Of a stretch of 64,000 bases of DNA, positions 1 through 9,242 are shown one piece after another. The stretch's first letter is position 1; each line of letters begins with the position of its first letter. Source of the stretch: Eudoraea adriatica DSM 19308 (lineage in GTDB: Bacteria; Bacteroidota; Bacteroidia; Flavobacteriales; Flavobacteriaceae); contig NZ_KB907549.1 in NCBI RefSeq assembly GCF_000382125.1, forward strand, positions 398,965-462,964, in the 5' to 3' direction. Both the position numbers and the translations under genes were made by a program. The notes beneath the pieces were generated by a model that was given only the letters and a program-made list of their open reading frames with translations, searched no databases and had not been told where the DNA came from.

Positions 1-540
1 TTTTATGGACCAAAATTAGATTTCATGGTCAAAGATGCCTTAGGCAGAAATTGGCAATTGGGGACAATTCAGGTCGACTATAACCTGCCGGAACGCTTTG
101 AACTCACCTATAAAGGCAGTGATAATGCGGAACACAGACCCGTAATGATTCACAGGGCACCGTTTGGCAGCATGGAGCGATTTGTGGCCTTGTTACTTGA
201 ACATACCGGAGGAAATTTTCCATTATGGCTTACCCCGGATCAGGCTATTCTGCTGCCGGTAAGTGAGAAACATGAAAAATATGCCGAAAAAGTTTTAAAT
301 TCCTTGGAAAATCACGAAATTCGCGCGCTCGTTGATGTTAGGAACGAGACTGTAGGTAAGAAAATACGGGAGGCAGAAATGAATAAAATACCGTATATGC
401 TGATTGTAGGTGAAAATGAAGAGGAACAAAATACAATTTCGGTGCGCAAGCACGGAGGTGAAGACCTGGGCATGCTAAGTATAAAAGAATTTGCAAACTT
501 GGTCGAAAAGGAAATAAGTAGTACATTAAAGTCGTTTTAA
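1..540 (+). CDS. thrS: Threonine--tRNA ligase, C-terminal part (5' end outside window)
   Basis: This is the last 179 residues of a class II aminoacyl-tRNA synthetase that charges tRNA-Thr in the cytoplasm. The reading frame is open from base 1, so the start lies upstream of the window. The visible part begins in the catalytic core (FYGPKLDF, then [13 protein letters not shown], typical ThrRS core segments, and [11 protein letters not shown]). It continues into the anticodon-binding domain ([14 protein letters not shown], then [17 protein letters not shown]). The order thrS-infC-rpmI-rplT that follows is the classical translation-factor cluster and supports the call. Nothing unusual is visible in the fragment. 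Confidence 0.95.
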   Translation, partial: FYGPKLDFMVKDALGRNWQLGTIQVDYNLPERFELTYKGSDNAEHRPVMIHRAPFGSMERFVALLLEHTGGNFPLWLTPDQAILLPVSEKHEKYAEKVLNSLENHEIRALVDVRNETVGKKIREAEMNKIPYMLIVGENEEEQNTISVRKHGGEDLGMLSIKEFANLVEKEISSTLKSF

Positions 541-568
541 TAGTAAAGTTTAATTAAAAATATAAGCC

Positions 569-1123
569 ATAGCAATACGAAGAAGATTTAGGCCCCAACC
601 CAGGAGGGAAAACAAGAACCCTCATAATATCAATGAAAAAATTACTGCACCAAGTATTCGTTTGGTTGGTGATAACGTTGAAGTGGGTATATATCCCATT
701 GCTAAAGCAATTGTTCTGGCCGAAGAGCAAGGTCTGGATTTGGTGGAAATTTCACCAAAAGCGGATCCGCCGGTTTGTAAAGTAATTGATTATAAAAAAT
801 TCCTTTACGAGCAAAAAAAGCGAGAAAAGGTAATGAAGGCGAAAGCCACCAAAGTAATCATTAAAGAGATTAGATTTGGCCCTAATACCGATGATCACGA
901 TTATGAATTTAAAAAGAAACATGCTGAAAAGTTTCTGAAAGACGGGGCTAAATTAAAGGCATACGTTTTTTTTAAAGGAAGATCTATAGTTTATAAGGAC
1001 AAAGGAGAAATTCTCTTGTTAAAGCTGGCACAGGAGCTGGAAGAATTTGGCAAGGTAGAGCAGATGCCAAGGCTTGAAGGAAAGCGAATGACAATGTTCA
1101 TAGCGCCTAAGACGAAAAAATAA
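569..1123 (+). CDS. infC: Translation initiation factor IF-3
   Basis: IF-3 binds the 30S subunit, prevents premature 50S joining and proofreads the start codon. The first ordinary start codon in frame (TTG at 662) would cut off the N-terminal domain. Reading upstream in frame gives [17 protein letters not shown], the usual basic N-terminus, starting at an ATA codon at 569 just after an in-frame TAA at 563. From 569 the protein is 184 residues, the normal family length. The N-domain has [10 protein letters not shown] and the C-domain has [14 protein letters not shown] rare start codon on infC is the known basis of IF-3 autoregulation (AUU in E. coli). Using ATA here is my inference; no ATG, GTG or TTG lies between the stop and the basic tail. 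It lies 28 nt after thrS and is followed by rpmI and rplT. Confidence 0.9.
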   Translation: MAIRRRFRPQPRRENKNPHNINEKITAPSIRLVGDNVEVGIYPIAKAIVLAEEQGLDLVEISPKADPPVCKVIDYKKFLYEQKKREKVMKAKATKVIIKEIRFGPNTDDHDYEFKKKHAEKFLKDGAKLKAYVFFKGRSIVYKDKGEILLLKLAQELEEFGKVEQMPRLEGKRMTMFIAPKTKK

Positions 1124-1161
1124 GAAAGAAAAGAAGCGAGATTAATAAACAAATAGGAAAA

Positions 1162-1359
1162 ATGCCTAAGATCAAAACAAAATCCAGTGCCAAAAAGCGT
1201 TTTAAGCTTACAGGCTCTGGCAAAATCAAAAGAAAGCACGCTTTTAAGAGTCACATTTTGACAAAGAAGTCTAAAAAGCGAAAGCTTAAGCTAACACATG
1301 CCACATTGGTACACGATTCCGATGTAGCAAATATTAAAGGACAATTAGGTTTAAAATAA
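1162..1359 (+). CDS. rpmI: Ribosomal protein bL35
   Basis: A small, very basic 65-residue protein of the large ribosomal subunit. It opens with [20 protein letters not shown], the hallmark of bL35, and has the central basic run [19 protein letters not shown]. It starts 38 nt after infC and about 100 nt before rplT, as in the conserved infC-rpmI-rplT operon. Length is normal. Confidence 0.97.
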   Translation: MPKIKTKSSAKKRFKLTGSGKIKRKHAFKSHILTKKSKKRKLKLTHATLVHDSDVANIKGQLGLK

Positions 1360-1459
1360 ACTGTCCTTTGGGTAATCAGTATTAACCATGGAGTTGGGCC
1401 AATAAAAGTGTTTCTGGAATTATTCTACGAACCGCCTACTACAAAAACAAATGTAAAAA

Positions 1460-1804
1460 ATGCCAAGATCAGTAAATTCAGTAGCTTCCAGAGCCAGAAG
1501 AAAAAAGGTAATGAAGCAAGCCAAAGGTTACTTCGGGAGACGTAAAAACGTCTGGACAGTAGCTAAAAATGCGGTTGAAAAAGCAATGGTATATGCTTAT
1601 AGGGACCGTAGAAATAAGAAAAGAAATTTCCGTGCACTATGGATCACGCGTATTAATGCGGGCGCAAGGCTGCATGGAATGTCTTACTCACAATTCATGG
1701 GTAAGGTTAAAGCCAATAATATAGAACTTAACAGAAAAGTTCTGGCAGATTTGGCAATGAACCACCCGGATGCCTTTAAAGCCGTTGTGGATAAGGTAAA
1801 ATAG
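1460..1804 (+). CDS. rplT: Ribosomal protein bL20
   Basis: A 114-residue basic protein of the 50S subunit that acts early in assembly and, in some bacteria, represses its own operon. It shows the family start [23 protein letters not shown], the [11 protein letters not shown] segment and the [16 protein letters not shown] segment. The 100 nt before it has no gene. In other phyla this leader can carry an L20-binding structure, but I could not recognise one here. A strong terminator follows directly. Confidence 0.97.
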   Translation: MPRSVNSVASRARRKKVMKQAKGYFGRRKNVWTVAKNAVEKAMVYAYRDRRNKKRNFRALWITRINAGARLHGMSYSQFMGKVKANNIELNRKVLADLAMNHPDAFKAVVDKVK

Positions 1805-1820
1805 AAAAAACTCTCGCTTC

Positions 1821-1854
1821 AAAGCCCTGATGATAACCATCAGGGCTTTTTTTT
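1821..1854 (+). terminator. Rho-independent terminator of the thrS-infC-rpmI-rplT operon
   Basis: A perfect 12-bp stem (AAAGCCCTGATG pairing with CATCAGGGCTTT) with a 5-nt loop is followed by a run of eight T. It lies 17 nt after the rplT stop codon. Confidence 0.93.
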
Positions 1855-1871
1855 ATATTCCTTTAAAAGGG

Positions 1872-2294
1872 TTAACTTCCAAAACAGCTAAGGACTAAAC
1901 TACGGCCCGAAGCGCTATTTCTATGTTCGCATAAATAAATTCCCTGCCAAATACCCAGATTTAATCGTCCGCCGCTAATCGGAATTTGAATTGAAGATCC
2001 CATAAGCGACGCTTTAATATGTGCAGGCATATCGTCGGAACCTTCAAAAGTATGTCTATAATAAGGGGCATCTTCAGGTACCATGGTATTCATATGTGCT
2101 TCAAAATCTGAACGTACCGTAGCGTCCGCATTTTCATTAATAGTTAAACTTGCAGATGTATGTTTTATGAACACATTGAGGAACCCCATCTTAATTCCCC
2201 GTATTTCCGGAAAATTTTCTTTGATAGTCTCCGTAATTAAATGAAAACCTCGTTTATAAGGTCTTAATCTTATTTCCTTTTGGTAAATTTTCAT
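1872..2294 (-). CDS. YjbQ-family protein (secondary thiamine-phosphate synthase type)
   Basis: A 140-residue member of the YjbQ/UPF0047 family, a compact cytoplasmic fold. Some members have weak thiamine-phosphate synthase activity, but the true role is unsettled. The family signature is clear: FIKHTSASLTINENAD around residues 43-58, then a conserved GSSIQIPI segment and a C-terminal GIWQGIYLCEHR with the conserved His. Length is normal. It is convergent with rplT across the terminator and probably has its own promoter in the gap before the HAD gene. Confidence 0.85.
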   Translation of the reverse strand: MKIYQKEIRLRPYKRGFHLITETIKENFPEIRGIKMGFLNVFIKHTSASLTINENADATVRSDFEAHMNTMVPEDAPYYRHTFEGSDDMPAHIKASLMGSSIQIPISGGRLNLGIWQGIYLCEHRNSASGRSLVLSCFGS

Positions 2295-2377
2295 GGCCGT
2301 TTATATTATGTAAAACTTTGTGAAAGTTACTTGTAATTTACACATAAAAAATACCTTTGCCCACAACAGCACGAAAT

Positions 2378-3181
2378 ATGGATTTATCTAAAATAAAAAT
2401 GGTGGTAACGGATATGGATGGAACACTTTTGAATTCCAGACATGAAGTAAGCCCTCTTTTTTTTGAATTATACGGGGAATTAAGGAAAAGGGAAATCCTT
2501 TTTGTTGCAGCCAGTGGCCGCCAATACAATAGTATTGCTGATAAACTTAGCCCGATTGAAAATGAGATAATTATAATCGCGGAGAACGGTGGACTGGCTA
2601 TACAGAATGATCAGGAACTGATTTCAACCCCCTTGGATTCAATTTCAAAGAATACCATCCTGAGCATTTTGGAAAAGATTGAAGGAGCCCATCCTGTATT
2701 ATGTGGCAAACACAATGCTTATATTCTTGGTGAATCTCCAAGATTTATCAATACATTGAAAGAGTATTATACCAAATATTCAATTATTGAAGATTTGCAA
2801 AAGTTTGAGAACGAGGTGATGAAAATTGCCGTATATCACTATGAGGGTTCAGAAAAACATATATATCCGTCAGTGAAACACCTTGAAGGTAAATTCAAGA
2901 TAAAAGTATCTGGCGAAAACTGGGTAGATTTATCTCATATAAATGCACATAAAGGTTTTGCATTACAGAAAATACAGGAAAAATATAGTATTGGCCCCGA
3001 AGAAACTCTTGTTTTTGGTGACTATAACAATGACCTGGAAATGCTTGCGCTTGCAAAATATAGTTTTGCCATGGCTAATGCACACCCAAATGTCCTAAGA
3101 TCTGCTAATTATACTACCTTAAGTAATGATAATTTTGGAGTAGAGCATATCCTTAAAAAACTAATTAAAGATAAAAACTAG
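2378..3181 (+). CDS. HAD-superfamily (Cof-type) phosphatase
   Basis: A 267-residue Cof/YidA-type HAD hydrolase that likely dephosphorylates small sugar phosphates or nucleotides in the cytoplasm. Motif I is DMDGT (nucleophile Asp 12), motif II is VAASGRQYNS, and the C-terminal acidic motif is FGDYNNDLEML. The middle is the Cof-type cap. I chose ATG at 2378 over an upstream in-frame TTG, because the protein then starts a few residues before the beta strand leading to motif I, as usual. Its TAG stop interlocks with the stop of the convergent gene at 3178. The exact substrate cannot be told from sequence. Confidence 0.85.
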   Translation: MDLSKIKMVVTDMDGTLLNSRHEVSPLFFELYGELRKREILFVAASGRQYNSIADKLSPIENEIIIIAENGGLAIQNDQELISTPLDSISKNTILSILEKIEGAHPVLCGKHNAYILGESPRFINTLKEYYTKYSIIEDLQKFENEVMKIAVYHYEGSEKHIYPSVKHLEGKFKIKVSGENWVDLSHINAHKGFALQKIQEKYSIGPEETLVFGDYNNDLEMLALAKYSFAMANAHPNVLRSANYTTLSNDNFGVEHILKKLIKDKN

Positions 3182-4497
3182 GTCTTTTGTTTCTTCTTGC
3201 GCGCTGCCGGAAACAATACGTTGTTTAAAATTAGTCGATAGCCGGGAGAATTTGGATGAAGTTCCAACTCAGTTTTAGGATCCCCTACCCTATGCTGGTA
3301 GTCCTCCGGATCGTGCCCACCGTAAAAAGTAAAAAACCCTTTCCCTTTTATACCATGTATATAACGGGCTTCTCCGTTTATTTTATTTTCACCCAAAATC
3401 AGTACGGTAGGTTTTACTTCGTTTCTTTCAAAAGCAGTTGTCTGGCCCATAAATCCCTTTATCAAAGAAGTGTGATTCTGGCAGAGCATGGTTGGAACAG
3501 GATCCCACTTTGCTGAAAAATCCATTAAACTAAAATAATCTGTCTCGCGTGCAACATTACTCCGCTTGCTTGTCATATCAATGGAAGAAAATTCATAACG
3601 CAATGGATTTCGCTCTAATGTAAAATTTGTAAAGGCAAAGGTTTTATTGAAGTCCAGCCTGCTTTGATAGTTAGCATCCGAAGGATCCCCATCAAACATT
3701 GGTTCACAAATATCAACGCCGTCGGCTGCAAGCGATATATCAAAACTATCTGTTGCAGAGCACATTGCAAACATAAATCCTCCGCCTATTACATAATTCC
3801 TTATTTTAAGTGCAACAGCTCTTTTTTCCTCTGAAACCTTATTGTATCCAAGCTTTGCCGCCAAGGCCTCTGCCTCCTGTTTACCTTCAATATACCAGGG
3901 GGCAGCCCTGTAAGCCCCATAAAATTTACCATATTGTCCGGTAAAATCTTCATGATGTAAGTGAAGCCAGTCATATAAAACAAGTTTATTATCTAATACT
4001 TCTTCGTCATATATAGTGATATAGGGAATTTCCGCATAAGTCAACGCCATCGTTACCGCATCATCCCACGGCTGATTGTTCTTGGGTGAGTAAACCGCTA
4101 TTTTTGGTGCTTTCTCCAGTACTACTGCTTCCTGATTTTTTGACGGACTACTTATACCATCCAGAATGGATTGGGTTTGTCCGTCCGACAAAATTTCGAA
4201 GCTTACCCCCCTTATCTGGCACTCTTTCCGGATAGATTCGCCATCAGGCAATAAAAATGACCCTCCCCTATAATTTAAAAGCCATTGAACTTTTTGTTGT
4301 TTGGTCAATACCCAGTAAGTAATACCATAAGCTTTTAAGTGGTTCTCCTGACTCTCCGCGTCCATTGGGATTAGAATTGCAGAGGCTTTGGCTTGAAAAG
4401 AAGCTACTAAAAGAGATAGAACCAACAACAGAAAGGTTGCAGTCTTATGCTTTCTGAAATTGGAGCAGCAGGTATTAAAAAGGTACATCATTATCAT
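3178..4497 (-). CDS. Conserved exported Bacteroidota protein of unknown function
   Basis: 439 residues with an N-terminal hydrophobic segment (about residues 18-38, TATFLLLVLSLLVASFQAKA) that looks like a signal peptide. The mature part begins with ILIPMDAESQENHLKAYG and ends with GYRLILNNVLFPAA. A central Gly-rich stretch (YVIGGGFMFAMCSATDSFD, about residue 240) and a late GKGFFTFYGGHDPEDYQH segment resemble the ThuA/GATase-like fold, but no catalytic Cys-His-Glu triad can be assigned. Related proteins are, from memory, often labelled asparagine synthetase B in databases. I see neither a glutaminase Cys2 nor an ATP-pyrophosphatase motif, so that name is not supported. ATG codons at 4497, 4491 and 4488 are all possible; the first overlaps the end of dnaB by 23 nt, so the two are probably co-transcribed. 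Confidence 0.6.
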   Translation of the reverse strand: MIMMYLFNTCCSNFRKHKTATFLLLVLSLLVASFQAKASAILIPMDAESQENHLKAYGITYWVLTKQQKVQWLLNYRGGSFLLPDGESIRKECQIRGVSFEILSDGQTQSILDGISSPSKNQEAVVLEKAPKIAVYSPKNNQPWDDAVTMALTYAEIPYITIYDEEVLDNKLVLYDWLHLHHEDFTGQYGKFYGAYRAAPWYIEGKQEAEALAAKLGYNKVSEEKRAVALKIRNYVIGGGFMFAMCSATDSFDISLAADGVDICEPMFDGDPSDANYQSRLDFNKTFAFTNFTLERNPLRYEFSSIDMTSKRSNVARETDYFSLMDFSAKWDPVPTMLCQNHTSLIKGFMGQTTAFERNEVKPTVLILGENKINGEARYIHGIKGKGFFTFYGGHDPEDYQHRVGDPKTELELHPNSPGYRLILNNVLFPAARKKKQKT

Positions 4498-6028
4498 CCG
4501 GGTCTAAATCAGAATCATCATTCATAGTACTTCCAATAGCTTCTTCCGCACCGGGAAGGTTTTTAGCTATGAATGGATTATCCCCATCTATATTCATCTT
4601 TGACTGAAACTCAAATGGTGAATCAAAGTCATCCAAGTTATCAAATTTACCCAGTTGTGCAATGAACTTTAACCTAATATTATCTAATCCGCCATTCCTG
4701 TGTTTAGCTACTATAAATTCTGCCTGGCCCTGAGTTGGTGTTCGCTCTTCATCATCCCATTCATCAATTTTGTAATATTCCGGGCGATATATAAAGGAAA
4801 CGATATCGGCATCCTGCTCAATAGCACCGGATTCCCTGAGATCAGATAAAATTGGCCTTTTGCTACCTCCCCGCGTTTCTACCGCCCTGGACAACTGGGA
4901 CAAAGCAATTACCGGGACATTTAATTCTTTTGCCAGTGCTTTTAAGTTTCTGGAAATCGTTGAAATCTCCTGTTCCCTATTTCCGCCTTTTTGGCTGCCG
5001 CCGGCAGTCATTAGTTGCAAATAATCCAGTACAATTAATTTAATTTTGTGCTGTGATGCCAATCTTCTTGCCTTTGCCCTGAGATCAAAAATGGATAGGG
5101 ATGGGGTATCATCAATGAATAAAGGAGCTTTCTCAAGTGCTTTTACTTTTACATTCAATTGTTCCCATTCATGTTTTTCCAGTCTTCCGGTCCTAAGTTT
5201 TTCTGAAGGTAAACCCGTTTCGGAAGATATTAGCCTGGTAATCAATTGTACAGAAGACATTTCCAAAGAGAAAAAGGCTACCGGGATATTGGAATTGACT
5301 GCCATATTCCTTGCCATGGATAGTGTGAGCGCGGTTTTACCCATACCCGGCCTTGCTGCAATAATCACCAAATCACTTGGTTGCCATCCGGAAGTGAGCC
5401 GGTCTACTTTATCAAAACCAGAAGGAATACCACTTAAACCATCCTTATTGGATATTTCCTCAATTTTCTTTTTGGCCTGAATCACCAGGTTTTGAGCTGT
5501 TTCAGCAGAACGCTTTAAATTTCCCTGGGTAACTTCATATAATTTAGCCTCTGCATTATCAAGGAGATCAAAAACATCTGTAGAATCAGTATATGCATCC
5601 TCAATAATTTCACTTGAAATTTTAATCAGACTACGTTGAATATATTTTTGAAGAATAATCCTTGCATGGAACTCAATATGAGCTGAAGAAGCTACTTTTT
5701 GGGTTAATTTTATTAAATAAAAATCTCCTCCAACGGCCTCAAGTTGCTCATCCTTCCGGAGTTGGCTTGAAACGGTTAATAAATCCACAGGTTCCGAACT
5801 TTCGAACAATTTAAAGATAGCCTCATAGATATATCGATGCGCATCTTTATAAAATGCATCCGGATGTAAAATATCAATAACCTCATCCACACCTTTTTTA
5901 TCAATCATCATTGCGCCAAGCACAACTTCCTCTAAATCAACAGCTTGGGGTGGTATTTTACCCTTCTCGAGATTGATGATTGCTGGCTTGCCTATTTTAC
6001 GACCAATAATTGGACTTGGTTTTTCCAT
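4475..6028 (-). CDS. dnaB: Replicative DNA helicase DnaB
   Basis: The hexameric helicase that unwinds DNA ahead of the replication fork. The 517-residue protein has the N-terminal primase-interaction domain (PPQAVDLEEVVLGAMMID) and then the RecA-like motor. Walker A is ARPGMGKTA near residue 225; Walker B is LIVLDYLQLM; DLRESGAIEQDAD and IVAKHRNGG follow. No intein interrupts it. ATG at 6028 (MEKPSP) is preferred over an in-frame TTG at 6046. The acidic tail ending in DVPF is usual for this group. Confidence 0.96.
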   Translation of the reverse strand: MEKPSPIIGRKIGKPAIINLEKGKIPPQAVDLEEVVLGAMMIDKKGVDEVIDILHPDAFYKDAHRYIYEAIFKLFESSEPVDLLTVSSQLRKDEQLEAVGGDFYLIKLTQKVASSAHIEFHARIILQKYIQRSLIKISSEIIEDAYTDSTDVFDLLDNAEAKLYEVTQGNLKRSAETAQNLVIQAKKKIEEISNKDGLSGIPSGFDKVDRLTSGWQPSDLVIIAARPGMGKTALTLSMARNMAVNSNIPVAFFSLEMSSVQLITRLISSETGLPSEKLRTGRLEKHEWEQLNVKVKALEKAPLFIDDTPSLSIFDLRAKARRLASQHKIKLIVLDYLQLMTAGGSQKGGNREQEISTISRNLKALAKELNVPVIALSQLSRAVETRGGSKRPILSDLRESGAIEQDADIVSFIYRPEYYKIDEWDDEERTPTQGQAEFIVAKHRNGGLDNIRLKFIAQLGKFDNLDDFDSPFEFQSKMNIDGDNPFIAKNLPGAEEAIGSTMNDDSDLDPDDNDVPF

Positions 6029-6140
6029 GTGTGTAAAAATATACAATTAACCTTTAGTTAACTTTAAATTAAGCTTTAACGATATCAACTGGTAATTAAC
6101 AATTAGACTGTTCATAAGTTACGAATTTGTGTTGATAACC

Positions 6141-6169
6141 AAAAAAATCCGAAGAATGAATTCTCCGGA
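6141..6169 (-). terminator. Terminator of accA
   Basis: Read on the minus strand, a hairpin (TCCGGAGAA / TTCTTCGGA with one mismatch) is followed by seven T. It lies 28 nt after the accA stop codon and before the dnaB promoter region. Confidence 0.75.
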
Positions 6170-6196
6170 CTTCCTTCATCCTGATAAAAACGTGGA

Positions 6197-7150
6197 TTAG
6201 CCGTTAAATACGCCCATATTTGCGTATTTATCCATTCGGGTTGCAACTAATTCTTTTGGTGATAACTTTTTGAGATCCTCATAATGTTTGGATATTTTGT
6301 TTTTTACGATTTCAAAAGTCTTTTCCCTATTACTATGGGCGCCTCCGGAGGGTTCCCGAACAATCTCGTCGATGAGTTTTAATTTTTTCATGTCCGTTGC
6401 AGTAAGTTTTAGTGCCTCCGCAGCAATTTCCTTATACTCCCAGCTTCTCCACAAAATTGAAGAGCAGGATTCCGGGGATATAACGGAATACCAGGTATTT
6501 TCGAGCATCAATACCTTGTCTCCTACGCCTATTCCCAATGCCCCACCAGAAGCCCCCTCTCCTATTATCACCACAATAATTGGCACTTTAAGACGGGTCA
6601 TCTCAAGGATATTCCTGGCTATAGCTTCTCCCTGTCCTCGTTGCTCTGCTTCTATACCGGGATACGCACCGGGTGTATCAATTAAACAAACAACTGGTAT
6701 CCCGAATTTCTCAGCAGATTTCATAAGTCTGAGCGCTTTCCTGTATCCTTCGGGATTAGCCATCCCAAAATTCCTGTACTGTCTGGTTTTAGTATTATAG
6801 CCCTTCTGCTGACCAACAAACATATAACTCTGGTCTCCAATTTTTCCCAAACCACCAATCATGGCCTTGTCGTCTTTTACATTCCTATCGCCATGCAGCT
6901 CTAAAAAAGTATCCCCGCAAATGGCATTAATATAATCCAGCGTATAGGGTCTGTTTGGATGTCTTGAAAGCTGCACCCGCTGCCAGGCGGTTAGGTTTTT
7001 GTAGATATTTTTTCTTGTCTCTTCTAATTTTTCTTCAATTTGCCTGCAGGTCTCGGTTACATCAACTTCGCTCTCCTCACCTATAATCTGGCATTTCTCC
7101 AATTGCTCCACCAATTCCTTAATAGGAAGTTCAAATTCCAAATATTCCAT
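6197..7150 (-). CDS. accA: Acetyl-CoA carboxylase carboxyltransferase, alpha subunit
   Basis: AccA pairs with AccD to move the carboxyl group from biotin to acetyl-CoA, the first committed step of fatty-acid synthesis. The 317-residue length matches the family. Visible landmarks are the N-terminal helical part ending in [17 protein letters not shown], the crotonase-fold core with [17 protein letters not shown], and the oxyanion region [15 protein letters not shown] followed by [15 protein letters not shown]. It is a single-gene unit with its own terminator. Confidence 0.96.
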   Translation of the reverse strand: MEYLEFELPIKELVEQLEKCQIIGEESEVDVTETCRQIEEKLEETRKNIYKNLTAWQRVQLSRHPNRPYTLDYINAICGDTFLELHGDRNVKDDKAMIGGLGKIGDQSYMFVGQQKGYNTKTRQYRNFGMANPEGYRKALRLMKSAEKFGIPVVCLIDTPGAYPGIEAEQRGQGEAIARNILEMTRLKVPIIVVIIGEGASGGALGIGVGDKVLMLENTWYSVISPESCSSILWRSWEYKEIAAEALKLTATDMKKLKLIDEIVREPSGGAHSNREKTFEIVKNKISKHYEDLKKLSPKELVATRMDKYANMGVFNG

Positions 7151-7268
7151 TAAAAAAGATTTTTGCCACCATCAAGAATGGCATTAGTTAGATTGTGTGA
7201 ACAAATATAAAATTTTATACCGTTTTACACATTAAATTAATAAACACTTAAGGTAACCTAACCCCATA

Positions 7269-8174
7269 TTAACTTCTATTACCAGATTTTCTTCTGTTCT
7301 TCAGGATACCATTTGCAATAATAGTTGTCACTATAATAAGGGCTCCGATATAAAAAAGCGGGCTCATCTTTTCGCTCTGCCCAAAGATTAAAAGCGCCAA
7401 TAGAATACCATATACGGGTTCTAAATTTATAGTTAGCATAACAGTGTACGGACTTATAAATCGCATAACTTTTATTGCGGCGATAAAAGCATAGGCCGTA
7501 CATACCGATGCCAGGACAAAAATAAAGACCCAGTCATTTAAGGGAAGCATAAAAAACGACCCATTGAAGGATCCATCTATTAGCAAATAAACTGTAATAA
7601 AAAATGCACCGCTCATTAGTTCATAGAAAGAAATTGTAGACGGCTTATGTGTTTTAATCAATTGTCCGTTTATTAAGGTAAACACAGCTCCCAGCAATGC
7701 AGAAATAAGAGCCAGGCTCATTCCGAGACTATAAGAAGTATTTACATTAAATATCAGGTAAAGGCCCAAAACAACCATCAGACCAAATACAACTTCATAC
7801 CAAATCATTTTTCTGCCGTACCAAATTGGCTCAAGAAATGCAGTGAACAATGCACCCGTAGACATTGTTACCAATGCAATAGAAACATTAGATACCTTAA
7901 TTGCCTTAAAAAATGTCACCCAGTGCAGCGCTATGACAATTCCTGCCATAAACATTATCATTCCGGTTTTAGAACTGACCCTGATGGAATTGCGCCTGAT
8001 GGAATTGCGCCTGATGAAAATAAAAACAGCCACCAGGATAGAAGCAATTACCATCCGATACCAAACCAAAGGCATAGCGTCTATTGAGATTAACTTTCCA
8101 AGGACTGCCGTAAAACCCCAAATTAAAACGATCAGGTGAAGGTGCAGATAGTTTTTAAACTTATCGTTTGGCAT
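7269..8174 (-). CDS. EamA-family (DMT superfamily) inner-membrane transporter
   Basis: A 301-residue integral membrane protein with about ten hydrophobic segments in two homologous halves, the hallmark of the EamA/RhaT drug-metabolite transporters. The first segment contains LIVLIWGFTAVLGKLIS. A charged linker (RRNSIRRNSIRVSS) with a short tandem duplication of RRNSI lies near residue 60. The substrate is unknown; relatives export amino acids or metabolites. Its start overlaps the end of the lptF/G gene by 14 nt, so it is in the tgt-lptF/G-eamA operon. Confidence 0.85.
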   Translation of the reverse strand: MPNDKFKNYLHLHLIVLIWGFTAVLGKLISIDAMPLVWYRMVIASILVAVFIFIRRNSIRRNSIRVSSKTGMIMFMAGIVIALHWVTFFKAIKVSNVSIALVTMSTGALFTAFLEPIWYGRKMIWYEVVFGLMVVLGLYLIFNVNTSYSLGMSLALISALLGAVFTLINGQLIKTHKPSTISFYELMSGAFFITVYLLIDGSFNGSFFMLPLNDWVFIFVLASVCTAYAFIAAIKVMRFISPYTVMLTINLEPVYGILLALLIFGQSEKMSPLFYIGALIIVTTIIANGILKNRRKSGNRS

Positions 8175-9240
8175 TTTTAAGCAAATAAAACCCTAAAATA
8201 CCAAATAACACATTAGGTATGATTACTGCCAACAAAGGCGAAAAGCCGGATTGCTCCGCCAGTGTACCAAATACTTTATCAAAAAATATGTATATGAAGG
8301 CTACTCCTATTCCAAAAGCCAGGTTTACACCCATACCCCCTCTTCGTTTCACCGAAGAAACGGCCACCCCAATAACGGTAAGAATAAATGCGGCAACCGG
8401 GAGTGCCCACCGCCGGTATTTGACCAAAATGTAGGAGTTAATATTTGATGCTCCCTTTTTTTTCTGGACCTCAATAAATTCATTTAGTTCAAATATATTT
8501 TTAGTCTCGGCTACATAGGAAACCGGGGTTAAGTCTTCAATATTAAAAGTAAATAAAGTATCCAGCCTCCTTTTTTTCTCAATGACCTCAGTATTGGCGC
8601 TTATTTTCCGCTTGACATAGGATGTTAATCTGTAAAGGCTGTCTTTTGGTACCCAGCGAATATTACCGGCCGATATCTTGTAATCCAATTGATTCTGATC
8701 ATTAAAATGTTCGAATGTAAAATTATATCCTATCCTTCTTGCAGGATCAAAACTACTGACATAAATAAAATCATTCTCGTTCAGCTGGTTAAAGATATTA
8801 CTCGTAACCCGGTCTTTATTTCCCCTTTTTAAATATTTAAACTTAAACTCATTATACTCTTTGCTGGCATTGGGCACAATGAACATCCCCATAAAAAACA
8901 TTAGCACTGCAATGATACTTGCCCCAATCCAATAAGGCCGCAAAAAGCGACTATATGAAACACCCGAACTTAGAATGGCCACTATTTCCGTATTATTGGC
9001 CAATTTTGACGTAAAGAAAATAATAGACAGAAACAAAAAAATAGGAAACAAGAGACTGCCTATGTAAATCGTAAAATTAAGGTAGTAGATAAGTATTTCA
9101 TTAAGGGGAGCTTCATTGTCTATCATCTTCCCTATCTGCTCCGCAAGATTAAGCATAATCCCAATTGGCACAAATAACATTAACATGGTACCAAAAGTGG
9201 CCAGATATCTTTTTAATATGTATTTGTCTAAAATTGTCAT
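8161..9240 (-). CDS. LptF/LptG-family permease
   Basis: A 359-residue YjgP/YjgQ family protein, the membrane part of the ABC machine that extracts lipopolysaccharide from the inner membrane. It shows the family plan: N-terminal LDKYILKRYLATF, then transmembrane segments to about residue 125, a periplasmic beta-jellyroll domain (about 130-265), and three C-terminal membrane helices. Sequence alone does not separate LptF from LptG. It starts 2 nt after tgt, a pairing seen in other Bacteroidota. Confidence 0.88.
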   Translation of the reverse strand: MTILDKYILKRYLATFGTMLMLFVPIGIMLNLAEQIGKMIDNEAPLNEILIYYLNFTIYIGSLLFPIFLFLSIIFFTSKLANNTEIVAILSSGVSYSRFLRPYWIGASIIAVLMFFMGMFIVPNASKEYNEFKFKYLKRGNKDRVTSNIFNQLNENDFIYVSSFDPARRIGYNFTFEHFNDQNQLDYKISAGNIRWVPKDSLYRLTSYVKRKISANTEVIEKKRRLDTLFTFNIEDLTPVSYVAETKNIFELNEFIEVQKKKGASNINSYILVKYRRWALPVAAFILTVIGVAVSSVKRRGGMGVNLAFGIGVAFIYIFFDKVFGTLAEQSGFSPLLAVIIPNVLFGILGFYLLKNAKR

Positions 9241-9242
9241 GC

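Noticed and set aside
1360-1459. L20-binding leader structure before rplT
   Set aside because: No convincing hairpin or pseudoknot mimic could be drawn by eye.
3178-4497. Asparagine synthetase B as the name of this protein
   Set aside because: No glutaminase or synthetase motif is present and the protein has a signal peptide.
8000-8035. Short duplication in the EamA gene as a mobile-element scar
   Set aside because: It is a 15-bp in-frame tandem repeat giving RRNSIRRNSI, best explained as simple slippage in a loop.
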